Of a stretch of 64,000 nucleotides of DNA, positions 24,627-34,384 are shown one piece after another. Positions within the stretch are counted from its first letter, which is position 1. Every line of letters begins with the position of its first letter. This stretch comes from CAYNST01 sp964546435 (GTDB lineage: Bacteria; Pseudomonadota; Gammaproteobacteria; Pseudomonadales; Cellvibrionaceae), in assembly GCA_964546435.1 (NCBI GenBank), contig CAZJKJ010000012.1, positions 8,427 to 72,426 on the forward strand, in the 5' to 3' direction. The notes beneath the pieces were generated by a model. The model was not told where the DNA came from, made no database searches, and worked only from the letters and a program-made list of their open reading frames with translations. The translations under genes were made by a program, and so were the position numbers.

Positions 24627-26495
24627 TTAACCGGTCAATAATTCCGCTTTCAATTTTTCATAGGCGGCGGTATAGCGTGCCCCCAGTTGCGCTTCGCGGT
24701 GATCAAAGCCGAAGGCGCGGCGTTTGAGTGCCAGTACGGGCGGCGCCTGGATGCGTTTGGCAATCGCCATGCCTTGGTAAAGATTCCACCAGCGTTCCAG
24801 ATCTTTGATGAACACGTCCGCTGTTGGAAACAATTCAGTTAGCTGACCGGGGTAATCCAACTGCTTTTCCAGTTCACCATTGCAATACCAGCGCAGGTTG
24901 TCTTCCGGCGTGGCCCGTTCCCAGCGCTCGACCCAGCTGCGAAACAGGGCATCGTGATAGGGATAGAACAGCGGATCGCCTTTGCCGAGATCGACGTTCT
25001 GGGCCGAATTCAGTTCTGCGGAAGGTGGCAGCCTGATCGTACCCTCGGGAATTGTTTCGCTCCCGTAAACCTGGTCGTTCAGAAAGTTTGCCAGCTCGTA
25101 AACTTCTCCCTTCCACAAATCAGCAATATTGGCGAAATAGCCCCCCAGGTCACCATACAGTGTGCTGTAACCGACGGTGGTTTCGGATTTGTTGGCGTTG
25201 CAGGTAAACACGCCGCCAAAGGCGGCTGCACAGGCGGCCAGGATCCGCGAGGAGCGGTCGCGGGCCTGGATGTTTTCCAGCACGAAGGGGCTGACTTCGA
25301 GGGATAAGCTCGCCGAGCCAGCGCGCTCGAACCGGGCTGCCTCAAGTTGCTGCCGGGTCAGGTCCACCGCGTCCGCAATGGGTATTTCCGTGAACGGGCA
25401 GTCCAGATTCTCTGCGAGTTTGCGGGCGAGATTGCGAGTAGTCGCGGAGGTAAAAGGGCCGGGCATGCTGACCAGCATTAAATTATCGGGCGTGAGGATC
25501 TGACGGTAAATGCCCGCCACCACGGCCGAGTCGATTCCCCCGGAAACACCGACGACCACTTTGCGAATTCCCATACGTTCCATAAACAGTCGGGTGCCAT
25601 ATCGAATGGCGTCGTAGAGGCTGGTCATATTGCAGGGCGATACGGCGGTTTTCGAGGTGACGGTATTTTTCCGGAACGGATTGGTGTCCAGATAGCCTTC
25701 TTCAAAGCGGTTGAGCTCGCTGATGATATAGCCCTGATTGGTATAGGCGCAGCTGGCCCCATCGAAAGTAAAAACCGTTTTGCCGTTATCCTGCAAGCCG
25801 ACCTGGTTCACGTACAGCAGTGGAATCTGATGCTCCATGACGTGCCCGGTAAAAACCCGGTTGCGTTTGCTGTTCTTGTTATGGGTGTAGGGTGAGGCGC
25901 TGATATTGATAAAAATATCCGCCTCGCGTTCAGCCAGAAGGGCAAGCGGAGAAATATTGTAATTTTCATCCCAGCCGTCTTCGCACAGGGCACATCCCAG
26001 TTTTCCCAGCCGGCTGTTGGCGGGTTGAACCAGTTCGTCCACCTGGCAGCCCAGTTCATACGCCAGTTTGCGCGGATCAAAAAAATGCCGGCTGTCTTCG
26101 AATTCGCGGTAATTGGGCATCAGGGTTTTAATGAAAAACGGCAACTGCGTGCGACTGTTCAGCAGCAGCTTTTCATCTTCTGCCACAAACAATGCATTGT
26201 ATTTTCGCGGCCGGCCATCTTCGTTTTTCTGATTCCAGTCCACGGCGACATTGCCAAAGATGACGGTGATGTTCTGCGTCGACTGCAATATTTCGTAGGT
26301 ACAGGCCTCGCATTCCTTGATAAAGGCGCTGCGTTCCCATTCGTCGCCGACGAGATATCCGGGGATTGCCATCTCCGGAAAGATAATCAGATCAATGCCC
26401 GCAGCGCGGGCTTCCCCGATGGCCGCAAGCATTCTTTCGGTGTTCTTTCGGGGTTGGCCGGGGACGACTTCCAGTTGAAACAGGCGAGTTTTCAT
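24627..26495 (-). CDS. nadE: Glutamine-dependent NAD+ synthetase
   Basis: This two-domain enzyme makes NAD+ from deamido-NAD+ with glutamine as nitrogen source. The N-terminal nitrilase-type glutaminase has the catalytic triad in LIIFPEMAIPGY (Glu), KTLMPNYREFEDSRHF (Lys) and GCALCEDGWDE (Cys). The C-terminal synthetase has the P-loop VVGVSGGIDSAVVAGI near residue 320 and later NKSETTVGYSTLYGDLGG. The length of 622 residues is in the normal range for the glutamine-dependent form. It is convergent with mshP and divergent from the next gene. Confidence 0.93.
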   Translation of the reverse strand: MKTRLFQLEVVPGQPRKNTERMLAAIGEARAAGIDLIIFPEMAIPGYLVGDEWERSAFIKECEACTYEILQSTQNITVIFGNVAVDWNQKNEDGRPRKYNALFVAEDEKLLLNSRTQLPFFIKTLMPNYREFEDSRHFFDPRKLAYELGCQVDELVQPANSRLGKLGCALCEDGWDENYNISPLALLAEREADIFINISASPYTHNKNSKRNRVFTGHVMEHQIPLLYVNQVGLQDNGKTVFTFDGASCAYTNQGYIISELNRFEEGYLDTNPFRKNTVTSKTAVSPCNMTSLYDAIRYGTRLFMERMGIRKVVVGVSGGIDSAVVAGIYRQILTPDNLMLVSMPGPFTSATTRNLARKLAENLDCPFTEIPIADAVDLTRQQLEAARFERAGSASLSLEVSPFVLENIQARDRSSRILAACAAAFGGVFTCNANKSETTVGYSTLYGDLGGYFANIADLWKGEVYELANFLNDQVYGSETIPEGTIRLPPSAELNSAQNVDLGKGDPLFYPYHDALFRSWVERWERATPEDNLRWYCNGELEKQLDYPGQLTELFPTADVFIKDLERWWNLYQGMAIAKRIQAPPVLALKRRAFGFDHREAQLGARYTAAYEKLKAELLTG

Positions 26496-26862
26496 AGGCA
26501 GGTTTTCACGGACAGATTGATGGGAACGGTATCTGGTAATGGTGGTTCATAAAAAAATTCGCATCGTTTCAACCTGGACCAGGTTGCGGTGCAAAGTGCA
26601 TCAACTTGGCGCCAGAAGTCGCACAAGCCTCGCTGATACCTTGTTCGTTACGATACGTATAAGCGCAGGCGAGCGATCGCCATCAGCTTCTTCTGAAGTC
26701 ATTTTGGTTGATATTTATACAAAATTGGCGTGTAAACCGAGCAAATGTGCCTAATTTTTAACAGATTCAGGCTTTCTGATCTGCTAAGCTGCCTTGCGAT
26801 CCAGAGGCGTAATGCGGCAGATCCGGCGCAGAGACAGGAATAACCTAAACAGGTACAACCTT
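26496..26862. other. Divergent region nadE/DUF6748 gene (367 bases)
   Basis: No convincing gene is present; a 71-codon plus-strand frame (26539-26754) has no recognisable features. An AT-rich part near 26700-26770 probably holds promoters, but no consensus pair stands out. AGG lies ten bases before ATG 26863. Confidence 0.35.
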
Positions 26863-28110
26863 ATGATCAAAAGAACTTACGCGCTATTGTTGCTGATCGT
26901 GGCTGTGTGCACGATCGGTCAAGCCCAGGCAGCGGAAGTCGAACGACGTTACAACATACTGGAAGGCCATTTGCAGATCCAGCCGGGCTTCTGTATTCCC
27001 AGTGAATGTGCCTCCCGGGAGGCAAGATTTTACGGCAGCCTGACCGCCGTTATCGATGGCGACCGCATCGCGTTCAAAGACATCCAGCTCAAGAGCGAGT
27101 ACGCGGGCTTTACTCTGCCCGATGACCCCTATGATCTGTCCAACGGCAGCGTTGCCGATGTCAAATTCTCCCTCGATGGAGAGATACTGCGGGTGAACGG
27201 CTATGTCGACTCCCGAGCCTTTGACGGGCCGCTGGTGGAGTACCGGTTTGTGGCAGAAGCGCTGGAAGAGGCGCCGGATGCCTTTGATGCGGAAGACTAT
27301 TTTCATGCGCGCCGGGATTTCAGACGGTGTGTGGCGCCGGAGTGTGGTGGCATTTTTGTTCGCAAACTCAATAACTTGCGCATGAGCTGCCCGGACGGAA
27401 CCGTTGCCCGTGAGTGCTACATCGGCCAGCTGGATATGGGTGATCTCACTGTAGACGCCTTTGCCAAAGGCAAACCGGGCTTCAATACCGACGTTATTCT
27501 GAAAGGGCAGGTATCCGTCGGCGTTGATCCGGAAGATTCTCTGGGCGTGTTCAGCGTGGAGGAAGTCTGGCGCTCGGCGACGGGGCGGCGCGCCGTGGGG
27601 CGCTATTACGGTATCGTCAATAACGAAATTGTGTGTATCACCAGTCCCTGTTACAGCTACGACCAATACACTCTGAATCTCAAGGAAATGCGCCCGATAT
27701 CTGACGTGGACCTCTCCGAGGTGGGTGCCAGTGATCAGGATCTCACGGAAGCCTATCGCCGCATGGGTGAAGGCGAACCGTTGCTGGCCACCGGGCTCAA
27801 CCGCCGGGTGAAACACGCCACGGGTGACGGTATCCGGTTCGCGGCGACGCAGTTCTATCTGCCGGTTAAATCCCGGGTTGTGGTTTGCGAAGCGGGTTAT
27901 ACCGAAGTCAACGGCGAATGCGTAACGTCCAATGGCTGTGCCTACCCCTCAATTGAGCTTGAAACCGTATCCGGAGCGCCGGATGTTGATCCGGTCAGCG
28001 GCGAGTTGGGGGCCAGCTACACGTATACCTGCGAAGAGCGCTGTGATCCCCCGGCCGATCTGGTCGCTCCGGCCCGCTGTCATCTTGCGTTGCCTCAGGC
28101 GGCGCCCTAG
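26863..28110 (+). CDS. Secreted cysteine-rich protein, DUF6748-like
   Basis: The 415-residue product has a signal peptide (MIKRTYALLLLIVAVCTIGQAQA). Its central part, FRRCVAPECGGIFVRKLN, then SCPDGTVARECYIGQLDM, then GRYYGIVNNEIVCITSPCYSY, matches what I know of DUF6748, a Cys-rich extracellular domain of unknown role. An N-terminal segment with FCIPSECASREARFYG is separate. The C-terminus (VVCEAGYTEVNGECV, then YTCEERCDPP) adds a small disulfide-rich module like EGF repeats. All cysteines could be paired outside the cytoplasm. A palindromic repeat begins at the last base of its TAG stop. The family name is from memory and needs a profile search. Confidence 0.7.
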   Translation: MIKRTYALLLLIVAVCTIGQAQAAEVERRYNILEGHLQIQPGFCIPSECASREARFYGSLTAVIDGDRIAFKDIQLKSEYAGFTLPDDPYDLSNGSVADVKFSLDGEILRVNGYVDSRAFDGPLVEYRFVAEALEEAPDAFDAEDYFHARRDFRRCVAPECGGIFVRKLNNLRMSCPDGTVARECYIGQLDMGDLTVDAFAKGKPGFNTDVILKGQVSVGVDPEDSLGVFSVEEVWRSATGRRAVGRYYGIVNNEIVCITSPCYSYDQYTLNLKEMRPISDVDLSEVGASDQDLTEAYRRMGEGEPLLATGLNRRVKHATGDGIRFAATQFYLPVKSRVVVCEAGYTEVNGECVTSNGCAYPSIELETVSGAPDVDPVSGELGASYTYTCEERCDPPADLVAPARCHLALPQAAP

Positions 28111-28250
28111 GGTCTGTACGATAAGTGCCTGCGCTCGGTGATGCTGCGTTAAAAACAGGCTCAGAATGCTCATTTACAGCACGTAAACTCCGCTTCTTCG
28201 CCTGTTTTTGCCTTGCCTGACCTTCGCTCGACGACTTTTCGTACAGACCC
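28110..28250. repeat. Interspersed palindromic repeat, TCTGTACGAAAAGT type, copy 2
   Basis: About 141 bases with terminal arms GGGTCTGTACGATAAGT and ACTTTTCGTACAGACCC (one mismatch). The interior is the same as in copies 1 and 3. The first G is also the last base of the TAG stop of the DUF6748-like gene. Confidence 0.87.
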
Positions 28251-28251
28251 T

Positions 28252-28392
28252 GCTACGGCTGTTTAAAACTAACTGCGTTGCCATTGCGGCGTATAACAGG
28301 CTAAAAATGCTCATTTACACCGAGTAAACGCCGCCTTTTCGCTTGTTTTTGCCTTGCGCTGGTGGCCTTGATGACGTTTTGCAACGGCCTGC
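28252..28392. repeat. Related repeat with different ends
   Basis: The core (ATGCTCATTTACA, then GAGTAAACGCCG, CTTGTTTTTGCCTTGC) is the same as in the TCTGTACG repeats, but the right end is ACGTTTTGCAACGGCCTGC. That end is shared with the short palindrome at 10155-10232. The left end (GCTACGGCTGTTTAAAA) is a poor inverse of it. The element lies directly behind copy 2. No gene is seen between it and hrpA (28393-28586). Confidence 0.75.
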
Positions 28393-28586
28393 GTGGTTAT
28401 TCCAGTGATCCTGACGGGAGCGTTTTTTAACGCTTCCCGTATTCCTCTCCAGATTTTTCCTGATGGGCTGTTGGTGCGCTAAAGCCATATATCGCCATGC
28501 AAAAATTCCGGGGTAATTCCCGGTCGCTTTTTTTATGGCGGGGATTTTTGGATAATGCGGCCCGCAATCACGAGGCTGCATATTTC

Positions 28587-31500
28587 ATGACTGATTTCTC
28601 CACATGGCCGGAATCATCCGCCGCGCTTGAATCCGTATTGAACGAGACTCTGATCACCGATGCGGCGCGTTTGCGCAAGCGGTGGCGTGCAGCCGAACGG
28701 CGTGCGGCCACCGGTGCGCCCACCGATCAGCTCAGAGGCAAATTTCTCGCAGAGTTGAAGTCGGCAACGCAAGCGTATCAGGCAAAACTGCGGCTTATTC
28801 CCCCCATCAGTTACCCCGAATCCCTGCCCATTACGGCGCGACGGGACGAAATATCTGAACTGATTCGGAAGCATCAGGTGGTGATTCTGGCCGGTGAAAC
28901 CGGCTCCGGCAAAACCACCCAGTTGCCGAAAATATGCCTGGAACTGGGACGCGGGCGGCGCGCCTTGATTGGTCACACTCAGCCCCGCCGGATTGCCGCA
29001 ACGACCGTGGCCGCCCGCATCGCTGAGGAGCTGGGGCAGCCGGTGGGGACAACGGTGGGATTTCAGGTTCGCTTTACCGATAAAACCGAACCGGTATCCG
29101 CCATCAAGTTAATGACGGACGGAATTTTGCTGGCGGAAATCCAGCATGATCCCTTATTGCTGCGCTACGACACGCTCATTATCGATGAAGCCCATGAGCG
29201 CAGTCTTAACGTGGATTTTCTGTTGGGATATCTGAAGCGAATTCTGCCGCAACGTCCCGATCTGAAAATCATCGTGACGTCGGCGACGATCGACCTGGAA
29301 AAATTCTCTGCGCATTTCGATAACGCGCCGATCATTGAGGTGTCTGGCCGGACCTTCCCGGTAGAAATTTCCTGGCGTCCGTGGGATGGCGACTACGATG
29401 ATCAGTATCAGGCGATTGTCGACAGTGTTGCGGACATCCTCACCATGCCCCACCGTCAGGCAGGGGATATTCTGGTTTTTCTCGCCGGAGAACGGGAGAT
29501 CCGGGAGACGGCGCATGCCCTGCGCCGCGCCCAGTTCCCTCATCTGGACATTCTGCCGCTGTACGCGCGACTGAGTCTGGCGGAACAGCAGAAAGTGTTC
29601 CAGGGCCATCGCGGCCGCCGGGTCATTCTGGCAACCAATGTGGCGGAAACGTCCATCACTGTGCCGGGAATCGGTTTTGTCATCGATCCGGGATATGCCC
29701 GCATCAGTCGTTACAGTGTGCGGACCCAGGTGCAGCGTTTGCCCATAGAACCGGTGTCCCAGGCCAGCGCCAACCAGCGGGCCGGGCGCTGTGGTCGCGT
29801 CGCCGACGGGCTGTGTATCCGGCTTTATTCAGCAGAGGATTTTGAGCAGCGGCCAGCCTTTACCGATGCGGAAATCCTGCGCACCAATCTCGCTTCGGTC
29901 GTGCTGAAAATGCTGACCCTGCGCGCGGGCAGTATCGAAGACTTTCCGTTTATTGACGCTCCTGACCGGAAGATGATCCGGGATGGATACAAGCTGCTGG
30001 AAGAGCTGCAGGCGGTTACCCATGCCGGCGACCTGACCGCAGTGGGCCGACGCCTGGCCGCGCTGCCCCTGGATCCGCGTCTGGCCCGAATGGTTATCGA
30101 GGCGGAGAAAGTCGGCTGTGTTAAGGAAGTCCTGATCATTGCGGCCGCGCTCACCATTCAGGATCCGCGTGAAAGACCGGCGGAAAAGCAACAGGCGGCG
30201 GATGAAAAGCATCGCCGCTTCAGACACGAGGAATCCGATTTTCTCGCGTTCCTGTCTCTGTGGGATTACGTGGAGCAGCAACGACAGGCACTTTCACAGA
30301 ACCAGTGGCGCAAACAGGCGGGCAAGGAATTCCTGTCGTTTATGCGGCTGCGGGAATGGCGCGATCTGCACCACCAGTTGCGCCTGGCAGTGAAGCATTC
30401 GAACGTGCGGGAAAATTCGGAGCCGGCCACGTACGACGCGATCCATCAGGCACTGCTTGCCGGTCTGCTCAATAACCTGGGTGTCAAAGCCGAAGATTCA
30501 AAGGAATGGGAATACGATGGAACTCACAACCGCAAGTTCTCGATTTTTCCCGGCTCGTCTCAAAGCAAGAAAAAGCCGAAATGGCTGGTGGCGGCAGAGC
30601 TGCTCGAAACATCGCGGCTCTTCGCCCACTGCGTTGCCCGGATAGACCCCCAGTGGGTGCTGGCATTGGGCAGGCATCTGGTAAAACATCATTATTATCA
30701 GCCTCACTATCAGAAAAAATCGGGTCAAGTGGTCTGCTTCGACAGGATTACGCTATACGGGCTGCAATTATCCGACAAGGAACGGGTGAACTATGCGCAC
30801 ATAAATCCGGCCGAAGCCCGGGAAATATTTATTCGAAGTGCGTTGGTGGAAGGTGATTATCCGGCGGCCGCAAAACTGAAGGCCGGAGCCTTTTTCGCCT
30901 GGAATCGTCAGCAGATAAATGACGTGGAACAACTGGAAGCCAAAACCCGACGCAGTGACATTCTCGTCGACGATCAAGTGATATTCGATTTTTATGACGC
31001 CGTAATTCCGGCGCAGATTGTGAACCTCGCAGGCTTTGAAAGCTGGCGGAAGCAGGCGGAACGCACCGACCCGAAAATTCTGCATTTTCCAGAGGGACTT
31101 TTGTTGCAGCGCATGGCTGACGATATAACGGAAGCGAAATTTCCGCGTTATCTGGACATTGAAGGCATGCAGTTGCGGTTAACGTATCATTTTGAACCGG
31201 GGCATCCGGATGATGGTGTAAGCCTCGGCGTTCCCGCCAGCGTTTTGCACACGCTGCCCAGGCACCGGCTTGAGTGGCTTGTTCCGGGATTTTTAAGGGA
31301 AAAGTGCATCGTCTTGATGAAAGGTTTGCCGAAACACTGGCGCAAAAAGTTCGTGCCGATTCCACAGTATGTCGATCGGATCATGCCGCGCTTAAAACCT
31401 GACAACAAACCTTTGCTCGAAGCCATCGCGCAGGAACTCAGCCGGGAGATCGGCGAGAACGTTTCAACCCGGGATTGGCCTCAGGCGGAGCTGGGCGATT

Positions 31501-32516
31501 TTTATTTGCTGAATATTCACGTTCTCGACGATCGCGGCAAGGTAATTGATCGCGGACGTAACACGGAAATATTACAGCAGCGTTACAAAGATCATGTTCG
31601 ACAAAGCCTTCAGACAGCCGGCGCGGACATGGAAAAAGAAGGTATTACCGAGTGGAACTTCGGGGTGTTACAAGAGAGTTGTAATTTAAAAAGGGGAAGT
31701 GTTAATGTACGCGCGTTTCCGGCCCTGGTAAAAGAAAGTAACGGAATTGCAATACGCATGCTGGATAATCCCCAGGATGCGCACCTGAAAACCCGGGAGG
31801 GAGTCGTGGCGCTGGCAGCACAGCAGTTGACCCAGGCGGTGCGATATCTTGGCAAGTCACTGCTGCGCAACCGGGATATGGCGCTGTCGGTGATTGCCCT
31901 CGGAAGCCGGCAGCAGGTAGTGGACGATATTATTTTTGCCGCGATCAACCAGGCCTGTTTCAGCGATGGGGAATTGCCCCGTACGGAGCAGCATTTCAAG
32001 CGGGCGGTGGAGCAGGGTGCGGTGCGGGTCGTTGAAGTGGCCCAGAATATTGAAACAGTTTTACTGGAAGTTCTGACGCAAGTGGTGCAGATCAGGAAGT
32101 CGATAAAGACCAGCAAAAACGCCTTGTTGCTGGCGAGCGCTGTGGCCGATATCAATGCCCAGCTTGATCAGCTTCTGTATCCGGGGTTTTTGCAGTTGAC
32201 GCCAGCCGAATGGTTTGAACAGTTTCCGCGTTATCTGAATGCCATCGCCATCCGGATCGAAAAGGCTCCGCAGAACATAATGCGGGACAGGGAATACACG
32301 GGGGTGCTGGGATCGCTCTGGGCTATGCATGAAAGCCGGCTCGAAGCTGAAGGCCGGACCGCCTGCCTGCTGGATGAGCAATGGCAAAGCTGGCGCTGGA
32401 TGCTCGAAGAGTTGAGGGTCTCCCTGTTCGCACAGCCCCTGCGAACGCGGATGCCGGTTTCAGAGAAAAGGTTGCTTAAATACTGGAAGGAAAACGTGCA
32501 AAGACAGTCGTTTTGA
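28587..32516 (+). CDS. hrpA: ATP-dependent RNA helicase HrpA
   Basis: HrpA is a DEAH-box helicase that acts on mRNA and ribosomes; in E. coli it rescues stalled ribosomes and matures some fimbrial mRNA. The 1309-residue product has ILAGETGSGKTTQLPK (motif I) near residue 100, TQPRRIAA, the DEAH box LIIDEAHERSLNVDFLLGYL, TSATI, and the motif VI region QRAGRCGRV. A helicase-associated domain and the long HrpA-specific C-terminal half of DUF3418 type (KGLPKHWRKKFVP) follow. ATG 28587 is the homology start; the frame is open back to 28497. Confidence 0.94.
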   Translation: MTDFSTWPESSAALESVLNETLITDAARLRKRWRAAERRAATGAPTDQLRGKFLAELKSATQAYQAKLRLIPPISYPESLPITARRDEISELIRKHQVVILAGETGSGKTTQLPKICLELGRGRRALIGHTQPRRIAATTVAARIAEELGQPVGTTVGFQVRFTDKTEPVSAIKLMTDGILLAEIQHDPLLLRYDTLIIDEAHERSLNVDFLLGYLKRILPQRPDLKIIVTSATIDLEKFSAHFDNAPIIEVSGRTFPVEISWRPWDGDYDDQYQAIVDSVADILTMPHRQAGDILVFLAGEREIRETAHALRRAQFPHLDILPLYARLSLAEQQKVFQGHRGRRVILATNVAETSITVPGIGFVIDPGYARISRYSVRTQVQRLPIEPVSQASANQRAGRCGRVADGLCIRLYSAEDFEQRPAFTDAEILRTNLASVVLKMLTLRAGSIEDFPFIDAPDRKMIRDGYKLLEELQAVTHAGDLTAVGRRLAALPLDPRLARMVIEAEKVGCVKEVLIIAAALTIQDPRERPAEKQQAADEKHRRFRHEESDFLAFLSLWDYVEQQRQALSQNQWRKQAGKEFLSFMRLREWRDLHHQLRLAVKHSNVRENSEPATYDAIHQALLAGLLNNLGVKAEDSKEWEYDGTHNRKFSIFPGSSQSKKKPKWLVAAELLETSRLFAHCVARIDPQWVLALGRHLVKHHYYQPHYQKKSGQVVCFDRITLYGLQLSDKERVNYAHINPAEAREIFIRSALVEGDYPAAAKLKAGAFFAWNRQQINDVEQLEAKTRRSDILVDDQVIFDFYDAVIPAQIVNLAGFESWRKQAERTDPKILHFPEGLLLQRMADDITEAKFPRYLDIEGMQLRLTYHFEPGHPDDGVSLGVPASVLHTLPRHRLEWLVPGFLREKCIVLMKGLPKHWRKKFVPIPQYVDRIMPRLKPDNKPLLEAIAQELSREIGENVSTRDWPQAELGDFYLLNIHVLDDRGKVIDRGRNTEILQQRYKDHVRQSLQTAGADMEKEGITEWNFGVLQESCNLKRGSVNVRAFPALVKESNGIAIRMLDNPQDAHLKTREGVVALAAQQLTQAVRYLGKSLLRNRDMALSVIALGSRQQVVDDIIFAAINQACFSDGELPRTEQHFKRAVEQGAVRVVEVAQNIETVLLEVLTQVVQIRKSIKTSKNALLLASAVADINAQLDQLLYPGFLQLTPAEWFEQFPRYLNAIAIRIEKAPQNIMRDREYTGVLGSLWAMHESRLEAEGRTACLLDEQWQSWRWMLEELRVSLFAQPLRTRMPVSEKRLLKYWKENVQRQSF

Positions 32517-32661
32517 ATTTCATGAAATATTTATTTTTCCGGTTTCCCTGGAGGTAGCGCACGGATGTTTTCTTCCTTTGAAAGTTGACCACAGAAAAAC
32601 GGCTCCGGAGATGGCGGCAGACCCTCAGCTGAGCTTTATATTTAATGTCTAGGAGTACATC

Positions 32662-33585
32662 ATGAATTACAAGTTTTATATGGCTGCAGCACTTGCGTGC
32701 GCTTACGGTTTACCGGCTGTGGCGGATCCGCAGTTCTACGGAAAGGCGAATCTCACTCTCGAGTATGCGGATATTGGGGGAGCGGCAGGCGACTCGGAAA
32801 CCATCGAACTGCTGAGCAATGCCTCGCGCATCGGTGTAAAAGGCTCGGAAACCATTCATGATGGACTGGATGTGGTCTATCAGCTGGAATACGAAACGTA
32901 TTTTGATGACGGGATCGACAAAGAACGCTTCGGTCAGCGCAACATTTTTGTTGGAGTGCAGGGCAATTTCGGACGTTTGATTGGCGGGCACTTTGATACA
33001 CCATTGAAAGCGTCTCAGGACAAGGTCGATTTGTTCAACGATATGCGCGGTGATATCAAGAACCTGATCACAAACAACGAAATCCGTGCGAGCAATACCG
33101 TGATGTACACCACTCCGAATATGGGCGGCGTCACGATCAATGTGGCTCATATCGCCAGCGAAGTCGAGAATGTCGACAACGGTGTGTCGGTATCTGTCGG
33201 CTTTCAGAGCGGCGGCTTCTATATTTCCGGTGCCATGGAGCAGGACGTTGACGAGGAATATTCGGAAGCGCAGCGGATTGTATCTCTTTACAGTACGCCG
33301 CAATTCCAGATTGGCGCGCTGTACGAAATTAATGAAGAGCCGATGGCAGACAGCGAAAGCGGATGGCTTCTGTCGGGTCTGGTTAACGTCGGCAAAAACT
33401 GGGCGATCAAAGCGCAGTACGGTCAGTCGGACATGAACCTGGAAGGCGGCGAGACGTTCAGCCTGGGTCTGGATCACACGTACACCAAGAACTTCAAGAC
33501 ACTGGCCTTCGTGACTCGCCATCAAGCCGATGACGATATCGTCGACAACATCTACGCGGGTGTCGGGCTGGATTTCAAGTTCTAG
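32662..33585 (+). CDS. Outer-membrane porin, 16-strand general porin family
   Basis: The 307-residue product has a signal peptide (MNYKFYMAAALACAYGLPAVA) and then alternating beta strands. It begins QFYGKANLTLEYADI, contains SRIGVKGSETIHDGLDVVYQLEYE and QRNIFVGVQGNFGRLIGGHFDTP (the eyelet-loop region of Gram-negative porins), and ends with the C-terminal Phe of GVGLDFKF needed for barrel insertion. Asp/Glu richness is usual for marine or slightly cation-selective porins. GGAG sits nine bases before the start (taggagtacatc). Confidence 0.88.
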   Translation: MNYKFYMAAALACAYGLPAVADPQFYGKANLTLEYADIGGAAGDSETIELLSNASRIGVKGSETIHDGLDVVYQLEYETYFDDGIDKERFGQRNIFVGVQGNFGRLIGGHFDTPLKASQDKVDLFNDMRGDIKNLITNNEIRASNTVMYTTPNMGGVTINVAHIASEVENVDNGVSVSVGFQSGGFYISGAMEQDVDEEYSEAQRIVSLYSTPQFQIGALYEINEEPMADSESGWLLSGLVNVGKNWAIKAQYGQSDMNLEGGETFSLGLDHTYTKNFKTLAFVTRHQADDDIVDNIYAGVGLDFKF

Positions 33586-33673
33586 TTCAGGTGATCTGAC
33601 TTCCCAGGGACGGGTAGAGTACCGCCCTTGCAAGCTGCCCGCTTGCGGGGGCTCGGTGCCGGGCGACTTCGAT

Positions 33674-34384
33674 CTACTGGGGGCGGCTTGATAGAAACGG
33701 ACTGAGAACCTTGCCCCAGAGACCTGTCATGGCGACCGGCATTTCAGAAACCGTCAGGCAGATGCAATCTTCGTTTTCGGTCGCTGTTGGGCGATGGACC
33801 TGGCCCGACTCACGGACGACGAAATCGCCGGCGCAATACACGCCAAAGCCATCGGAAAAGCTGCCTTGCAGCACCAGCGTCACTTCCCGTCCCCGATGAT
33901 TGTGACGGCCGATCCGACCTCCCGAACTGATGCGGTGCAGGGCCACCCGGAATTTTTGCTGCCCGGTGACGAGGGGTGCCATTTTCATGGACGGCGTTAC
34001 AAATTTCCATTTCAACTTGCGCGGAATCAACTTGCGGACGACTCGAGGCGGGTTGGTAAGCGCGGTATGTTTACTGACGATGATGGCAGCGCCGGGGTTA
34101 TCGGTGCCGCTGGCGTCGACGGTTGCCTCAGTTTTCGCCCCCTCTTTATGCTGCAGTTCGGGAGAGTGGATGCGGGCCATCAGCTTTTCAAAAGTGGCGG
34201 TATCAATGGGAGCTCCTTCGCAGTTGCTCAGCAAGGTGCCACCCAGATGGTTCAGGCTCCAGACGGTATTGCGGCAAGGCGCGCAAAAATGAAGATGGGC
34301 TGCCACCGACAGACTGAGAGCCCATTCCAGGCTCCCGGCGGCATACTCCGTCAACATGTTTTCGTCCGGGTGGTGTTTTGCCAT
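33674..34384 (-). CDS. ChrR-type zinc anti-sigma factor
   Basis: The 236-residue product has an N-terminal zinc anti-sigma domain with the H-x3-C-x2-C motif HLHFCAPC at about residues 31-38, plus His5 nearby. A C-terminal cupin domain follows (ALHRISSGGRIGRHNHRGREVTLVLQGSFSDGFGVY, GDFVV). This is the ChrR layout known from Rhodobacter, where the cupin part is needed to release the sigma factor under singlet oxygen and other photo-oxidative stress. Its start overlaps the sigma gene's stop by one base, as in such pairs. Confidence 0.86.
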   Translation of the reverse strand: MAKHHPDENMLTEYAAGSLEWALSLSVAAHLHFCAPCRNTVWSLNHLGGTLLSNCEGAPIDTATFEKLMARIHSPELQHKEGAKTEATVDASGTDNPGAAIIVSKHTALTNPPRVVRKLIPRKLKWKFVTPSMKMAPLVTGQQKFRVALHRISSGGRIGRHNHRGREVTLVLQGSFSDGFGVYCAGDFVVRESGQVHRPTATENEDCICLTVSEMPVAMTGLWGKVLSPFLSSRPQ

